64,000 nucleotides of DNA, from the NCBI RefSeq assembly GCF_003382365.1, contig NZ_QTSU01000001.1:806001-870000 (forward strand). The letters are read 5' to 3'. The DNA is from Lysobacter silvisoli. Its GTDB lineage: Bacteria > Pseudomonadota > Gammaproteobacteria > Xanthomonadales > Xanthomonadaceae. The notes under the pieces were generated by a model. That model was not told the DNA's origin. It saw only the letters and a program-made list of their open reading frames with translations, and searched no databases. Made by a program: the position numbers and the translations under genes. Shown here one piece after another: positions 34,955 to 44,722 of this stretch. Every line of letters starts with the position of its first letter. Position 1 is the stretch's first letter.

Positions 34955-36118
34955 ATGGCCCTGAATCCCTACGATCTGTTCGACGTCCGTTCCCTGCTCA
35001 GCGAAGAGGAGCGCGCCGTTCAGGACACCGTGGCCCGCTTCACCAACGAGCGCGTGCTGCCGATCATCGGCGACGCTTTCGACCAGGGCCGCTTCCCCAA
35101 GGAGCTGGTGTCGGAGATCGCCGAACTGGGCCTGCTGGGCTCCTCGCTGCCCGAGCAGTACGGCTGCGCCGGCCTCAACGCGGTCAGCTACGGCCTGATC
35201 TGCCAGGAGCTGGAGCGCGGCGACAGCGGCATCCGCAGCTTCGTCAGCGTGCAGTCCTCGCTGTGCATGTACCCGATCTACGCCTACGGCAGCGAAGAGC
35301 AGCGCATGCGCTGGCTGCCCGGCATGGCACGCGGCGAGATCATCGGCTGCTTCGGCCTGACCGAGCCGCACGGCGGTTCCGACCCGGCCAACATGAAGAC
35401 CAACGCGCGCAAGGACGGCGGCGACTGGATCCTCAACGGTTCCAAGATGTGGATCACCAACGGCAACCTGGCCGACATCGCCATCGTCTGGGCGCAGACC
35501 GACGAGGGCATCCAGGGCTTCGTGGTGGAGAAGGGCATGCCCGGCTTCGCCGCCCAGGAAATCAAGCACAAGATGAGCCTGCGCGCGTCGGTGACCTCGT
35601 CGCTGTTCTTCGACAACGTGCGCGTGCCCGAGGCCAACCGCCTGCCCAACGTGAAGGGCCTGAAGGGTCCGCTGGGCTGCCTGACCCAGGCCCGCTACGG
35701 CATCACCTGGGGCCCGATCGGCGCGGCCATCGCCTGCCTGGACGAGGTGCTGGGCTACACCAAGGAGCGCATCCTGTTCGGCCGCCCGGTGGCGGCCACG
35801 CAGTCGGCGCAGATCAAGATGGCCGAGATGTCGCGCCGCATCACCCTGGCGCAGCTGCTGGTGCTGCAGCTGGGCCGACTGAAGGACGCCGGCCAGATGC
35901 AGCCGACCCAGGTGTCCCTGGCGAAGTGGAACAACTGCCGCCTGGCCATCGACATCGCGCGCGAATGCCGCGACCTGCTCGGCGGCGCCGGCATCACCAC
36001 CGAACACGCCGCGATCCGTCATGCGCTGAACCTGGAATCGGTGATCACCTACGAGGGCACGGAGACCGTGCACCAGCTGGTGGTGGGCCGCGAGCTGACC
36101 GGTATCAACGCTTTTTAA
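34955..36118 (+). CDS. gcdH: Glutaryl-CoA dehydrogenase (acyl-CoA dehydrogenase family)
   Basis: An FAD enzyme that oxidises and decarboxylates glutaryl-CoA to crotonyl-CoA in lysine and tryptophan breakdown. The 387-residue protein has the GCDH-type blocks RSFVSVQSSLCMYPIYAYGS, CFGLTEPHGGSDP, and a C terminus with YEGTETVHQLVVGRELTG; the Glu of YEGTE is the expected catalytic base and the Arg of RSFVSVQ is the substrate-carboxylate residue of this subclass. That Arg supports GCDH over other acyl-CoA dehydrogenases. Monocistronic. Confidence 0.92.
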   Translation: MALNPYDLFDVRSLLSEEERAVQDTVARFTNERVLPIIGDAFDQGRFPKELVSEIAELGLLGSSLPEQYGCAGLNAVSYGLICQELERGDSGIRSFVSVQSSLCMYPIYAYGSEEQRMRWLPGMARGEIIGCFGLTEPHGGSDPANMKTNARKDGGDWILNGSKMWITNGNLADIAIVWAQTDEGIQGFVVEKGMPGFAAQEIKHKMSLRASVTSSLFFDNVRVPEANRLPNVKGLKGPLGCLTQARYGITWGPIGAAIACLDEVLGYTKERILFGRPVAATQSAQIKMAEMSRRITLAQLLVLQLGRLKDAGQMQPTQVSLAKWNNCRLAIDIARECRDLLGGAGITTEHAAIRHALNLESVITYEGTETVHQLVVGRELTGINAF

Positions 36119-36149
36119 GTGCCGCTGCCCAAAGGCAGCACGATCTTAC

Positions 36150-36270
36150 TTCTCCCGCTTGCGGGAGAAGGTGGCCCGCAGGGCCGGATGAGGGCGCGCG
36201 CCAGTCGGTAACGGCGCAAGCTGCGGCGCGGCCCTCACCCCAACCCCTCTCCCGCGCGCGGGAGAGGGGC
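36150..36270. repeat. Two CCTCTCCCGC-type inverted repeats
   Basis: Copies TTCTCCCGC-TT-GCGGGAGAA (about 36150-36170) and CCCCTCTCCCGC-GC-GCGGGAGAGGGG (36244-36270), with GGTGGCCCGCAGGGCCGGATG between them. The same family occurs at 16943, 25524 and 60008. Confidence 0.8.
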
Positions 36271-36308
36271 TACGAACGCGACGCACATCAGACAGGGAAA
36301 GCCGCGCC

Positions 36309-36860
36309 ATGATGACGATTCCCGACATCGAACTGGAAACCCCGCGCCTGCTGCTGAGGCCGCCGCAACTGCAGGATTTCGACGCCTGGGCGCAGTTCAT
36401 GGCTTCCGGCGATTACCTGCGTTACATCGGCGGCCCGCAGCCGCGTCCGGTGGCTTGGCGCGGGATGATGTCGGTGATCGGTTCCTGGGCCGCGCTCGGC
36501 TACGGCTTCTTCTCGGTGTTCGAAAAATCCTCCGGTCGCTGGATCGGCCGGGTCGGCCCCTGGCAGCCCGAGGGCTGGCCGGGTACCGAGGTGGGCTGGA
36601 GCATCGTCCAGGACGCGGGCGGGCAGGGCTATGCCGCCGAGGCCGCGCATGCCGCGGTGGACTGGGCCTTCGAGCATCTGGGCTGGGACGAGGTCATCCA
36701 CACCATCGACGCCGGCAACCTGGCGTCCAAGGGCGTGGCGGCCAAGGTCGGCGCGGCGTACCTGCGCCAGGACCGCCTGCCCGAACCCTTCCACGAGAAC
36801 GAGGTGGAAGTGTGGGGGCAGACCCGCGAACAATGGCGCGCGCGCCGCAACGGAGCATAG
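36309..36860 (+). CDS. GNAT family N-acetyltransferase (RimJ/RimL type)
   Basis: A 183-residue acetyl-CoA transferase. The N-terminal IELETPRLLLRPPQLQDFDA is the hallmark of the RimJ/RimL branch. An acetyl-CoA site is seen in GWSIVQDAGGQGYAAEAAHA (about 97-116). Substrate unknown. ATG 36309 and ATG 36312 are both possible starts. The GST gene starts 2 bases after its stop, so they are likely cotranscribed. Confidence 0.88.
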   Translation: MMTIPDIELETPRLLLRPPQLQDFDAWAQFMASGDYLRYIGGPQPRPVAWRGMMSVIGSWAALGYGFFSVFEKSSGRWIGRVGPWQPEGWPGTEVGWSIVQDAGGQGYAAEAAHAAVDWAFEHLGWDEVIHTIDAGNLASKGVAAKVGAAYLRQDRLPEPFHENEVEVWGQTREQWRARRNGA

Positions 36861-36862
36861 GC

Positions 36863-37504
36863 ATGATCGCCATCCACGGTTTCTCGCCTTCGGGCAATTG
36901 CCACAAGCTGCGCATGCTGCTGGAGCCGCTCGGCCAGCCCTACGACTGGGTCGAGGTGGACAGCCCCAACGGCGCCACCCGCACGCCCGAGTTCCTGGCG
37001 CTCAACCCCAACGGCAAGGTGCCGGTGCTGCAACTGCAAGACGGACGCACGCTGACCGAATCCAACGCCATCCTGTACTACCTGGCGCAGGGCACGCCGT
37101 TCCTGGCCGAAGACCGCTGGGCGCGCGCGCAGACCTTGAGCTGGATGAATTTCGAGCAGTACAGCCACGAGCCCTACGTGGCGGTGGCGCGCTTCATCGC
37201 CGGCTGGACGCCGCTGGATTCGCCGCGCCGCGCCGAACTGCCGCGCCTGCGCGAGCGCTCGCACCAGGCGCTGGCGGTGATGGAGCGGCACCTGCAATCC
37301 AACGACTGGTTCAGCGCCGGCGCCTACGGCATCGCCGACATCGCCCTGTTCGCCTACACCGACGTGGCCGAGCACGGCGGCGTGGCGCTGGCGCCGTACC
37401 CGGCGCTGCGCGCCTGGCTGGCGCGGGTGCGCGCCACGCCGGGCTTCGTGCCCTTGCCCGAACCCGACGCCCTAGCGGCCGACCGCATCGCCCAAACCGC
37501 CTGA
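36863..37504 (+). CDS. Glutathione S-transferase
   Basis: A 213-residue GST. The N-terminal thioredoxin-like domain contains SPSGNCHKLRMLLEPL and the cis-Pro block NPNGKVPVL; ESNAILYYLA supplies the Glu-Ser glutathione contact. The C-terminal domain is helical (GAYGIADIALFAYTDV). GGAG lies 7 bases before ATG 36863. Substrate unknown; the preceding GNAT gene is probably cotranscribed. Confidence 0.91.
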   Translation: MIAIHGFSPSGNCHKLRMLLEPLGQPYDWVEVDSPNGATRTPEFLALNPNGKVPVLQLQDGRTLTESNAILYYLAQGTPFLAEDRWARAQTLSWMNFEQYSHEPYVAVARFIAGWTPLDSPRRAELPRLRERSHQALAVMERHLQSNDWFSAGAYGIADIALFAYTDVAEHGGVALAPYPALRAWLARVRATPGFVPLPEPDALAADRIAQTA

Positions 37505-37518
37505 CCCTTTCCCGATTG

Positions 37519-37540
37519 GCCGCCCTCGCGGGCGGCGGAG
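37519..37540 (+). promoter_or_regulatory. Hairpin abutting the ribosome binding site of the fused E1 gene
   Basis: GCCGCCC-TCGC-GGGCGGC (37519-37536) ends directly before GGAG (37537-37540), which is 6 bases before ATG 37547. It could modulate ribosome access; no T tract follows, so it is not a standard terminator. Confidence 0.4.
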
Positions 37541-37546
37541 TGCCCG

Positions 37547-39856
37547 ATGTCCGCGCAACCGCAGTCTCCGCTCTTCAACGGCTTCCCCAGCTTCAACACC
37601 GTGCCCAGCCCGATTCCGGCGCGGATGAAGGGGCTCAACCGCGCCGAAATCTGCGACGTCAACTTCGTCGAGTTCGTGCGCCACTGGGACGGCCGCGCCG
37701 ACGCGCGCCCGGCCGCGCACGAGGCGGTGCTGGAGGGCAGCGCGCTGGACGCGCGAGGCTTCGCCGACTTGTTCGAGTCGCAGTTGATCAGCCGCCATCT
37801 GGATCTGATGGCGCGCGTGCTGCGCGTGCAGAACAAGGTCTTCTACACCATCGGTTCCAGCGGCCACGAAGGCAACGCGATGGTCGCGCGCCTGACCCGC
37901 CACACCGATCCGGCGTTCCTGCATTACCGCAGCGGCGGCTTCATGGCCGAACGCTTCCGCAAGCTGCCGGGCATGGACCCGGTGATGGATTCGGCGCTGT
38001 CCTTCGCCGCCAGCAAGGACGATCCGGCCTCCGGCGGCCGGCATAAGGTGTGGGGCAGCAAGCCCCTGTGGGTGCTGCCGCAGACCTCGACCATCGCCTC
38101 GCACCTGCCCAAGGCCTTGGGCACCGCCGTGGCCATCGAGACCGCGCGCCGCCTGGGCCATGCGCTGCCGATTCCCGACGACAGCATCGCGATCTGCTCG
38201 TTCGGCGACGCCTCGGCCAACCACGCCACCGCGCAGACCGCGTTCAACGCCGCGGCCTGGACCGCTTACCAGAAGCTGCCGGCGCCGGTGCTGTTCGTGT
38301 GCGAGGACAACGGCATCGGCATCTCGGTGAAGACGCCGGGCGGCTGGATCGGCAACCGCTTCCGCAACATGGACGGGCTGGATTACTTCGCCGCCGACGG
38401 TCTGGACCTGGCCAACGGCTACGGCCAGGTGCAGCGCGCGGTCGAGCATTGCCGCCGCAGCCGCCGCCCGACCTTCCTGCACCTGCGCACCACCCGGATC
38501 ATGGGCCACGCCGGCACCGACTTCGAGATCGAATGGCGCTCGGTCGATGAGTTGTGCGCGGTGGAGGCCAGCGACCCGCTGTTGAGGTCCGCCGCGATCG
38601 CGCTGGAATCGGGGCTGATGTCGAAGGAGCAGGTGCTGGAGCTGTACGAGGCCACGCGCAAGCGCTGCTTCGCCGCGGCCGAAGAGGCCGACCGCCGGCC
38701 CAAGCTGGACCGCCTGGCCGACGTGGTCGCGCCGCTGGCGCCGTACACGCCCGCCGCGGTCCAGGCCGAGGCCCAGCGCGCCGATTACGGTACGCGCCGC
38801 CTGGAGGTGTTCGGCGGCGAAGCCAAGCTGCCGGAGCAGCAGCCGCCGCGGCATCTGGCGATCCAGATCAACAACGCGCTGCACGACCTGTTCGCCAAGT
38901 ACCCCGAGACCCTGCTGTTCGGCGAGGACGTGGCGCAGAAGGGCGGCGTGTACACGGTGACCAAGGGCCTGCAGAAGGCGTTCGGCCCGCGCCGCGTGTT
39001 CAACACGCTGCTGGACGAAACCATGATCTTGGGCATGGCCCAGGGCTTCGCCAACGTTGGCCTGCTGCCGATTCCGGAAATCCAGTACCTGGCGTATTTC
39101 CACAACGCCTGCGACCAGATCCGCGGCGAGGCCGCGTCGCTGCAGTTCTTCAGCAACGACCAGTACCGCAACCCGATGGTGGTGCGCATCGCCGGCTTGG
39201 GCTACCAGCGCGGTTTCGGCGGCCACTTCCACAACGACAACTCGATCACCGCGCTGCGCGACATCCCCGGCCTGGTGGTCGGCTGCCCCTCGCGCGGCGA
39301 CGACGCGGCGACCATGCTGCGCACCCTGGCCGCGCTGGCCAAGGTGGACGGGCGCGTGTCGGTGTTCCTGGAGCCGATCGCGCTGTACATGACCAAGGAC
39401 CTGTACGAGGCCGGCGACGGCCAATGGATGACCAGCTATCCCTCGCCCGATGAAGCGATGCCGCTGGGCGAGGGCCGCGTGTACGGCGACGGCGACGACC
39501 TGGTGATCTTCAGCTACGGCAATGGCGTGCCGATGAGCCTGCGCGCCGCGCGCGCGATCGAGGCCAAGCACGGCTGGAAGACCCGCGTGGTCGACCTGCG
39601 CTGGCTGGTGCCCTTGAACGACGCCTACATCGTCGAACAGGCGCGCAGCGCCAAGCGCATCATCGTGGTCGACGAAGGCCGCCGCAGCGCCGGCGTGGGC
39701 GAGGGCGTGGTCACCGCGATCGCCGAAGGCGGCTACGGCGGCCGCCCGTTCCGCCGCGTGGTCGGCGTGGACACCTACACCCCGCTGGCCGGCGCCGCGT
39801 TCCTGGTGATCCCGGGCGACGACGACATCGTCGCCGCGGCCGACACGCTGGCTTGA
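37547..39856 (+). CDS. Fused alpha/beta 2-oxoacid dehydrogenase E1, branched-chain type
   Basis: A 769-residue thiamine-diphosphate enzyme. Residues 1 to about 390 match E1 alpha: YTIGSSGHEGNAM, LHYRSGGF, and the TPP motif from CSFGDASANHATAQ to EDNGIGIS. From about 430 to the end it matches E1 beta: LLFGEDVAQKGGVYTVTKGL, PEIQYLAYFHNACDQ and VDEGRRSAGVGE. Most E1 enzymes of this type use separate subunits, so it is a natural fusion, known in some Bacteroidetes and Xanthomonadaceae. Probably acts on branched-chain or related 2-oxoacids. E2 and E3 genes are not adjacent. Confidence 0.87.
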   Translation: MSAQPQSPLFNGFPSFNTVPSPIPARMKGLNRAEICDVNFVEFVRHWDGRADARPAAHEAVLEGSALDARGFADLFESQLISRHLDLMARVLRVQNKVFYTIGSSGHEGNAMVARLTRHTDPAFLHYRSGGFMAERFRKLPGMDPVMDSALSFAASKDDPASGGRHKVWGSKPLWVLPQTSTIASHLPKALGTAVAIETARRLGHALPIPDDSIAICSFGDASANHATAQTAFNAAAWTAYQKLPAPVLFVCEDNGIGISVKTPGGWIGNRFRNMDGLDYFAADGLDLANGYGQVQRAVEHCRRSRRPTFLHLRTTRIMGHAGTDFEIEWRSVDELCAVEASDPLLRSAAIALESGLMSKEQVLELYEATRKRCFAAAEEADRRPKLDRLADVVAPLAPYTPAAVQAEAQRADYGTRRLEVFGGEAKLPEQQPPRHLAIQINNALHDLFAKYPETLLFGEDVAQKGGVYTVTKGLQKAFGPRRVFNTLLDETMILGMAQGFANVGLLPIPEIQYLAYFHNACDQIRGEAASLQFFSNDQYRNPMVVRIAGLGYQRGFGGHFHNDNSITALRDIPGLVVGCPSRGDDAATMLRTLAALAKVDGRVSVFLEPIALYMTKDLYEAGDGQWMTSYPSPDEAMPLGEGRVYGDGDDLVIFSYGNGVPMSLRAARAIEAKHGWKTRVVDLRWLVPLNDAYIVEQARSAKRIIVVDEGRRSAGVGEGVVTAIAEGGYGGRPFRRVVGVDTYTPLAGAAFLVIPGDDDIVAAADTLA

Positions 39857-39869
39857 TCCACAGCGCCGG

Positions 39870-40060
39870 GATGCTTTGGGGTAGGAGCGGCGTGAGCCGC
39901 GACCACGCAACGCCCTGACGCCGCGCCGCTGTGCGCGGCGACGCATCGCGGCTTACGCCGCTCCTACCCCAAAGCAGGCCTCGGTTGGCGTTCTGTGGGA
40001 GCGGTGGGAGCGGCGTGAGCCGCGATCGCGCGACTGCGGGCTTGCTTCGCTACCGGCAAT
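39870..40060. repeat. REP-like pair and a tandem partial copy
   Basis: A forward copy near 39878-39902 faces a reverse copy near 39949-39973, both with full TTGGGGTAG / CTACCCCAA ends. A third forward copy near 39995-40030 has a duplicated head (GTGGGAGCGGTGGGAGCGGC). Confidence 0.8.
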
Positions 40061-40104
40061 CTGCGTCGCGGCTCGTTTCCAGGGGAATGGGGCACGGCGT
40101 CGCC

Positions 40105-40977
40105 TCAGCGCGCCAAGCCAGCCAGCAGCGGCAGCACTTCGCAAGCCTGCCCGCCGACCAGCAACGGCACCGGCGCCGCATCCAACGGCATCACCGCCAG
40201 GCCTTCGTCCGCCGCCGCGCAAATCAACTGGCCGGCCACGCTCGTAGCCGTATCGGCCTGCGCCTGCACTTCGGCCGGCGCGCTCACCCCCGCGCCGCGC
40301 AAACGCATCAACCCCCGCTTCGCCTTCCCCAGGAAATGCGTGCGCGCCACGATCTCCTGGCCGGGGTAGCAGCCCTTCTTCACGCTGAAGGCCTGCAGCC
40401 GCTCCAGCGACAGCTGCTGCGGCGTCCATTGCTCGGCCTGGTCCGGGCCCAGGCGCGGCAGGCCGTGGCGCAGGTCGTCCAGGGCCCAGCGCCGGGCGAA
40501 GTCGGCGTCCTCCGGCCCGGCCGCGTCGGCGGCGACGATGCGCAGGCTGCGCTCGACGCCTTCGCCGCGGTAGTCCAACTCCAGGCCCGTGGCCTCGTCG
40601 TCGGCCAGAACGGCGCCCAGCGCCGCCTGCGGCGCGCCGTAGCGGCCGACCGCGCGCAGATCGTCGCGGACGACGATCGTGGTCTTGCTGCGGAACAGGA
40701 ACCGGCGCAGGGCCGCGGCGAAGGCCTCGGCGTCGGCATCGGGCAGCAGCAGCCAGATCCGCTCATCGGCCAAACGCAGCAAAGCCATCAGCGCGATCAC
40801 GCGGCCTTTCGGCGTCAGCCAGCCGCTCCACTGCCAGTGGCCGGGCGTCAGCGCGGCCACGTCGTTCATGAACTGCGCCTGCGCGAAAGCCGCCGCATCG
40901 CGGCCGGAAAGCTCGATCAGGCGGTGGCCGGGCAGGGCGGTGGCCTGTCCGGACGGGGCCTGCGGGTTGTCATGCAT
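40105..40977 (-). CDS. ygfZ: Folate-binding YgfZ-type Fe-S maintenance protein
   Basis: A 290-residue protein of the GcvT-like YgfZ/IBA57 family, which uses tetrahydrofolate and supports particular Fe-S enzymes. The family motif KGCYPGQE is present, with the conserved Cys; flanking ARTHFLGKAKRGLMRL also fits. The start is ATG 40977. It diverges over only 29 bases from the DUF1674 gene that heads the sdh operon, so the two share a promoter region. This position suggests a link with building or keeping the SdhB clusters (inferred). Confidence 0.92.
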   Translation of the reverse strand: MHDNPQAPSGQATALPGHRLIELSGRDAAAFAQAQFMNDVAALTPGHWQWSGWLTPKGRVIALMALLRLADERIWLLLPDADAEAFAAALRRFLFRSKTTIVVRDDLRAVGRYGAPQAALGAVLADDEATGLELDYRGEGVERSLRIVAADAAGPEDADFARRWALDDLRHGLPRLGPDQAEQWTPQQLSLERLQAFSVKKGCYPGQEIVARTHFLGKAKRGLMRLRGAGVSAPAEVQAQADTATSVAGQLICAAADEGLAVMPLDAAPVPLLVGGQACEVLPLLAGLAR

Positions 40978-41006
40978 GGGGGCGGGAATTAAGATTTAAC
41001 GCTGTG
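40978..41006. promoter_or_regulatory. Compact divergent promoter for ygfZ and the sdh operon
   Basis: This 29-base region contains an AT-rich core, AATTAAGATTTAA, within GC-rich flanks. A plus-strand -10 candidate TAAGAT (40990-40995) would start transcription near 41002, so the first sdh-linked mRNA would have almost no leader. TTAAAT on the minus strand could serve ygfZ. Confidence 0.5.
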
Positions 41007-41198
41007 ATGATAGGCCAAACCACCCCGGACGCAGCGGCGGACCCCGTGCCCCCCAGCCAGGTGTCCGAGATCCCCGCACCCTCGGTTCCGGCCTCCGGCA
41101 GCGCTGCGCCGCCGAGCCAGGAATTCGGCGGCCGCGACGGTCCCGAACCCACCCGCTACGGCGACTGGGAAAAGAACGGCCGCTGCATCGACTTCTAG
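41007..41198 (+). CDS. DUF1674 / SDHAF4-like succinate dehydrogenase assembly factor
   Basis: A 63-residue protein. Its C-terminal part, FGGRDGPEPTRYGDWEKNGR followed by CIDF, is the DUF1674 signature shared with mitochondrial SDHAF4 (Sdh8), which chaperones flavinylated SdhA. The Pro/Ala-rich N-terminal 40 residues are low in complexity. Location directly before sdhC supports the assignment. ATG 41007 is taken; a GTG at 41004 would add one residue. Role in complex II is inferred by homology and context. Confidence 0.85.
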   Translation: MIGQTTPDAAADPVPPSQVSEIPAPSVPASGSAAPPSQEFGGRDGPEPTRYGDWEKNGRCIDF

Positions 41199-41277
41199 CT
41201 ACGCCCGTCCAGCCGCACCACCCCCGACCCTTCCCCGCCACGCGGCGCCGCCGCCCAGCCGAGACAGCCATACGCTC

Positions 41278-41673
41278 ATGGCGAACCGCGAACGTCCCTT
41301 GTCGCCGCATCTGCAGGTCTATGCCTGGCAGATCCAGATGGTGACCTCGATCGTGCACCGGATTACCGGTTGCATCCTTTCCGTCGGCGCCCTGCTGATC
41401 GCCTGGGCCCTGGTCGCCCTGGCGGCCGGTCCGGAGGCCTGGGCCCAGTTCACCGCCTGCGCGCGCTCGCCGCTGGGCTTCCTGATCCTGTTCGGCTGGA
41501 CCTGGGCCTTCGCCTACCACCTGCTCAACGGCATCCGCCATCTGATCCAGGACGCCGGCTACGCCTACAAGGTCGCGACCTTCGTGCGCAACGGCTGGAT
41601 CAGCGTGATCGGCAGCCTGGTGGTGACCGCGCTGATCTGGCTGGTGGCGATGATGCAGCGGGGTGGCGCATGA
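41278..41673 (+). CDS. sdhC: Succinate dehydrogenase cytochrome b556 subunit
   Basis: A 131-residue membrane anchor of complex II with three membrane helices. It has the typical SPHLQVYAWQIQMVTSIVHR with ITG at the first helix and AYHLLNGIRHLIQDAG, whose His residues are heme and quinone site candidates. Its stop overlaps the sdhD start by 4 bases (ATGA). It lies 79 bases after the DUF1674 gene. Confidence 0.95.
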   Translation: MANRERPLSPHLQVYAWQIQMVTSIVHRITGCILSVGALLIAWALVALAAGPEAWAQFTACARSPLGFLILFGWTWAFAYHLLNGIRHLIQDAGYAYKVATFVRNGWISVIGSLVVTALIWLVAMMQRGGA

Positions 41674-42068
41674 GCATCTTCAGCCAGAAGCAGCTGCGCA
41701 ATCCGCTCAAGACCGCGCGCGGCCTGGGCTCGGCGAAGGACGGCACCCACCACTTCGTGGTCCAGCGCGTCACCGCGATCGCGCTGATCTTCCTGTGCCT
41801 GTACGTGGTCGGGCTGGTGATCTCCTGGATCGGCGGCGACTATGCCTCGGTCCGCGCCTCGGTTGCCCACCCCTGCAACGCCGTGTTGCTGGTGGCGTTC
41901 CTGGTGGCGATGTTCTGGCACGCCAAGCTCGGCCTGCAGGTGGTCATCGAGGACTACGTGCACAGTCCCGGCCTGGCGGTGGCTTCGCAAATCGCCGTCG
42001 TTTTCGTCTGCGTCCTCGCTGCGCTCGCTAGCGTGCTCGCCGTTATCCGCATCGCGCTGGGAGCCTGA
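41670..42068 (+). CDS. sdhD: Succinate dehydrogenase hydrophobic membrane anchor subunit
   Basis: A 132-residue anchor with three hydrophobic helices. [13 protein letters not shown] carries the expected segment before helix 1, and [18 protein letters not shown] contains the His and the quinone-region Asp-Tyr. Translationally coupled to sdhC (ATGA overlap); sdhA starts 2 bases after its stop. Confidence 0.94.
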   Translation: MSIFSQKQLRNPLKTARGLGSAKDGTHHFVVQRVTAIALIFLCLYVVGLVISWIGGDYASVRASVAHPCNAVLLVAFLVAMFWHAKLGLQVVIEDYVHSPGLAVASQIAVVFVCVLAALASVLAVIRIALGA

Positions 42069-42070
42069 CC

Positions 42071-43864
42071 GTGGCCGCTGCCTACAAGATCCAGGAACAC
42101 AAGTTCGACATGCTCGTGGTCGGCGCCGGCGGCGCCGGCCTGCGCGCCACCTTCGGTCTGGCCCAGAAGGGCCTGAAGACCGCCTGCATCACCAAGGTGT
42201 TCCCGACCCGTTCGCACACCGTGGCGGCGCAGGGCGGCATTTCCGCCGCGCTGGCCAACATGGGCGAGGACGACTGGCGCTACCACTTCTTCGATACCGT
42301 CAAGGGTTCGGACTGGCTGGGCGACCAGGACGCGATCGAGTACATGTGCAAGGAGGCCATTCCGGCCATCATCGAGCTCGAGCACCAGGGCGTGCCGTTC
42401 TCGCGCACCGAAGAGGGCAAGATCTACCAGCGCCCGTTCGGCGGCATGACCACCAAGTACGGCGAAGGCCCGCCGGCGCAGCGCACCTGCGCCGCGGCCG
42501 ACCGCACCGGCCACGCGATCCTGCACACCCTGTACCAGCAGTCGCTGGCGCACGACGCGCAGTTCTTCATCGAGTACTTCGCCCTCGACCTGATCATGGA
42601 CGCCGACGGCGCCTGCCGCGGCGTGCTCGCCCTGGACATGGCAGAAGGCACGCTGCACCTGTTCCGCGCCCAGGGCACGGTGCTGGCCACCGGTGGCTAC
42701 GGCCGCGCCTATTTCTCCGCGACCTCGGCCCACACCTGCACCGGCGACGGCGGCGGCATGGCCCTGCGCGCCGGCCTGGGCCTGCAGGACATGGAGTTCG
42801 TGCAGTTCCACCCCACCGGCATCTACGGCGCCGGCTGCCTGATCACCGAGGGCGTGCGCGGCGAAGGCGGCATCCTGCGCAACAGCAACGGCGAGCGCTT
42901 CATGGAGCGCTACGCGCCCAGCGTGAAGGACCTGGCGCCGCGCGACATGGTCAGCCGTTCGATGACCATCGAAATCCGCGAAGGCCGCGGCGTGGGCGAG
43001 CACAAGGACCACATCCTGCTCGACCTGACCCATCTGGGCCCGGAAGTCATCCACGAGAAGCTGCCGGGCATCGCCGAGTCGGCGCGCATCTTCGCCAACG
43101 TGGACGTGGAGAAGGAACCGATCCCGGTCATCCCGACCGTGCACTACAACATGGGCGGCATTCCGACCAACTACCACGGCGAAGTGGTGCAACTGCGCAA
43201 CGGCGACCCCGACGCGGTGGTGCCGGGCCTGTACGCCATCGGCGAGGCGGCCTGCGTGTCGGTGCACGGCGCCAACCGCCTGGGCTCGAACTCGCTGCTG
43301 GACCTGGTGGTGTTCGGCCGCGCGGTGGCCAACCGCTGCGCCGAGACCGTCACCCCGGGCGCCACCCTGCCCAAGCTGGCGGCCGACGCCTGCGACACGG
43401 CGCTGGCGCGCCTGGACAAGCTGCGCAACGCCAACGGCGGCACCCCGACCTCGGTCATCCGCGACAAGATGCAGCGCACCATGCAGGCCGACGCCGCGGT
43501 GTTCCGCACCGGCGAGACCCTGAGCGACGGCGTGCGCAAGATCCGCGACATCCACGCCTCGTTCGCCGACGTCAAGGTGACCGACCGCTCGCTGATCTGG
43601 AACTCGGACCTGATCGAGACCTACGAGCTGTCGAACCTGCTCGGTCAGGCGCTGGCGACCATCGTCTCGGCCGAGAACCGCACCGAATCGCGCGGCGCCC
43701 ATGCGCGCGAGGATTTCCCGACGCGCAACGACGCCGAGTGGCAGAAGCACACGCTGTGCTACGTGGACGAGAGCGGCCAGACCCGCATCGACTACCGCCC
43801 GGTGCACAACTACACGCTCACCGACGACGTCGCCTACGTCCCGCCCAAGGAGCGCAAGTACTGA
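42071..43864 (+). CDS. sdhA: Succinate dehydrogenase flavoprotein subunit
   Basis: The catalytic subunit of complex II, which oxidises succinate and feeds electrons to SdhB. The 597-residue protein has the FAD-binding [17 protein letters not shown], the covalent-FAD His in [20 protein letters not shown], and the active-site block [39 protein letters not shown] is also typical. The start is GTG at 42071. Flavinylation probably uses SdhE (46036) and the SDHAF4-like protein (41007) of this locus. Confidence 0.97.
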   Translation: MAAAYKIQEHKFDMLVVGAGGAGLRATFGLAQKGLKTACITKVFPTRSHTVAAQGGISAALANMGEDDWRYHFFDTVKGSDWLGDQDAIEYMCKEAIPAIIELEHQGVPFSRTEEGKIYQRPFGGMTTKYGEGPPAQRTCAAADRTGHAILHTLYQQSLAHDAQFFIEYFALDLIMDADGACRGVLALDMAEGTLHLFRAQGTVLATGGYGRAYFSATSAHTCTGDGGGMALRAGLGLQDMEFVQFHPTGIYGAGCLITEGVRGEGGILRNSNGERFMERYAPSVKDLAPRDMVSRSMTIEIREGRGVGEHKDHILLDLTHLGPEVIHEKLPGIAESARIFANVDVEKEPIPVIPTVHYNMGGIPTNYHGEVVQLRNGDPDAVVPGLYAIGEAACVSVHGANRLGSNSLLDLVVFGRAVANRCAETVTPGATLPKLAADACDTALARLDKLRNANGGTPTSVIRDKMQRTMQADAAVFRTGETLSDGVRKIRDIHASFADVKVTDRSLIWNSDLIETYELSNLLGQALATIVSAENRTESRGAHAREDFPTRNDAEWQKHTLCYVDESGQTRIDYRPVHNYTLTDDVAYVPPKERKY

Positions 43865-43936
43865 TCGGCCTCCATGGCGCGCACCCGCTGCGCGCCGCCC
43901 CCGACCCGTACCGACGCTAGCCCAGAGACCGCCAGC

Positions 43937-44722
43937 ATGGCCCAATTCGTCCTACCGAAGAACTCGCAGATCCAGAAGGGCCGCCATTGGGCCTCGCCGG
44001 GCGCCAAGCAGCCGCGCACCTTCAAGGTCTACCGCTGGAACCCCGACGACGGCATGAACCCGCGCGTGGACACCTACGAGGTGGACATGGCGACCTGCGG
44101 TCCGATGGTTCTGGATGCGCTGATCAAGATCAAGAACGAGATCGACCCCACGCTCACCTTCCGCCGCTCCTGCCGCGAAGGCATCTGCGGTTCGTGCGCG
44201 ATGAACATCGACGGCACCAACACCCTGGCCTGCACCAAGGCGATTTCCGACTGCAAGGGCAAGGCGGAGGTGCCGATCTACCCGCTGCCGCACATGGACG
44301 TGGTCAAGGACCTGGTGCCGGACCTGACCCACTTCTACGCCCAGTACGCCTCGATCAAGCCCTGGCTGCGCACGCAGAGCGCGGCGCCGTCCGACCGCGA
44401 GCGCCTGCAGACGCCGGAAGACCGCAAGAAGCTCGATGGCTTGTACGAGTGCATCCTGTGCGCCTGCTGCTCGACCAGCTGCCCCAGCTACTGGTGGAAC
44501 GGCGACCGCTACCTGGGCCCGGCGATCCTGCTGCAGGCCTATCGCTGGATCATCGATTCGCGCGACGAGGACACCGGTGCGCGCCTGGACGATCTGGAAG
44601 ACCCGTTCAAGCTCTACCGCTGCCACACCATCATGAACTGCGCGCGCACCTGCCCGAAGGGCCTGAACCCCGCGCAGGCCATCGGCGAGATCAAGAAGCT
44701 GATGCTGGCGCGCCGGGTCTGA
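43937..44722 (+). CDS. sdhB: Succinate dehydrogenase iron-sulfur subunit
   Basis: A 261-residue electron-transfer subunit. Cluster ligands are visible: [21 protein letters not shown] for [2Fe-2S], [12 protein letters not shown] for [4Fe-4S], and [12 protein letters not shown] for [3Fe-4S] with final [4Fe-4S] contacts. ATG 43937 ([10 protein letters not shown]) is the standard start; a 63-base upstream extension is not conserved. It ends the core sdhCDAB set. Confidence 0.97.
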   Translation: MAQFVLPKNSQIQKGRHWASPGAKQPRTFKVYRWNPDDGMNPRVDTYEVDMATCGPMVLDALIKIKNEIDPTLTFRRSCREGICGSCAMNIDGTNTLACTKAISDCKGKAEVPIYPLPHMDVVKDLVPDLTHFYAQYASIKPWLRTQSAAPSDRERLQTPEDRKKLDGLYECILCACCSTSCPSYWWNGDRYLGPAILLQAYRWIIDSRDEDTGARLDDLEDPFKLYRCHTIMNCARTCPKGLNPAQAIGEIKKLMLARRV

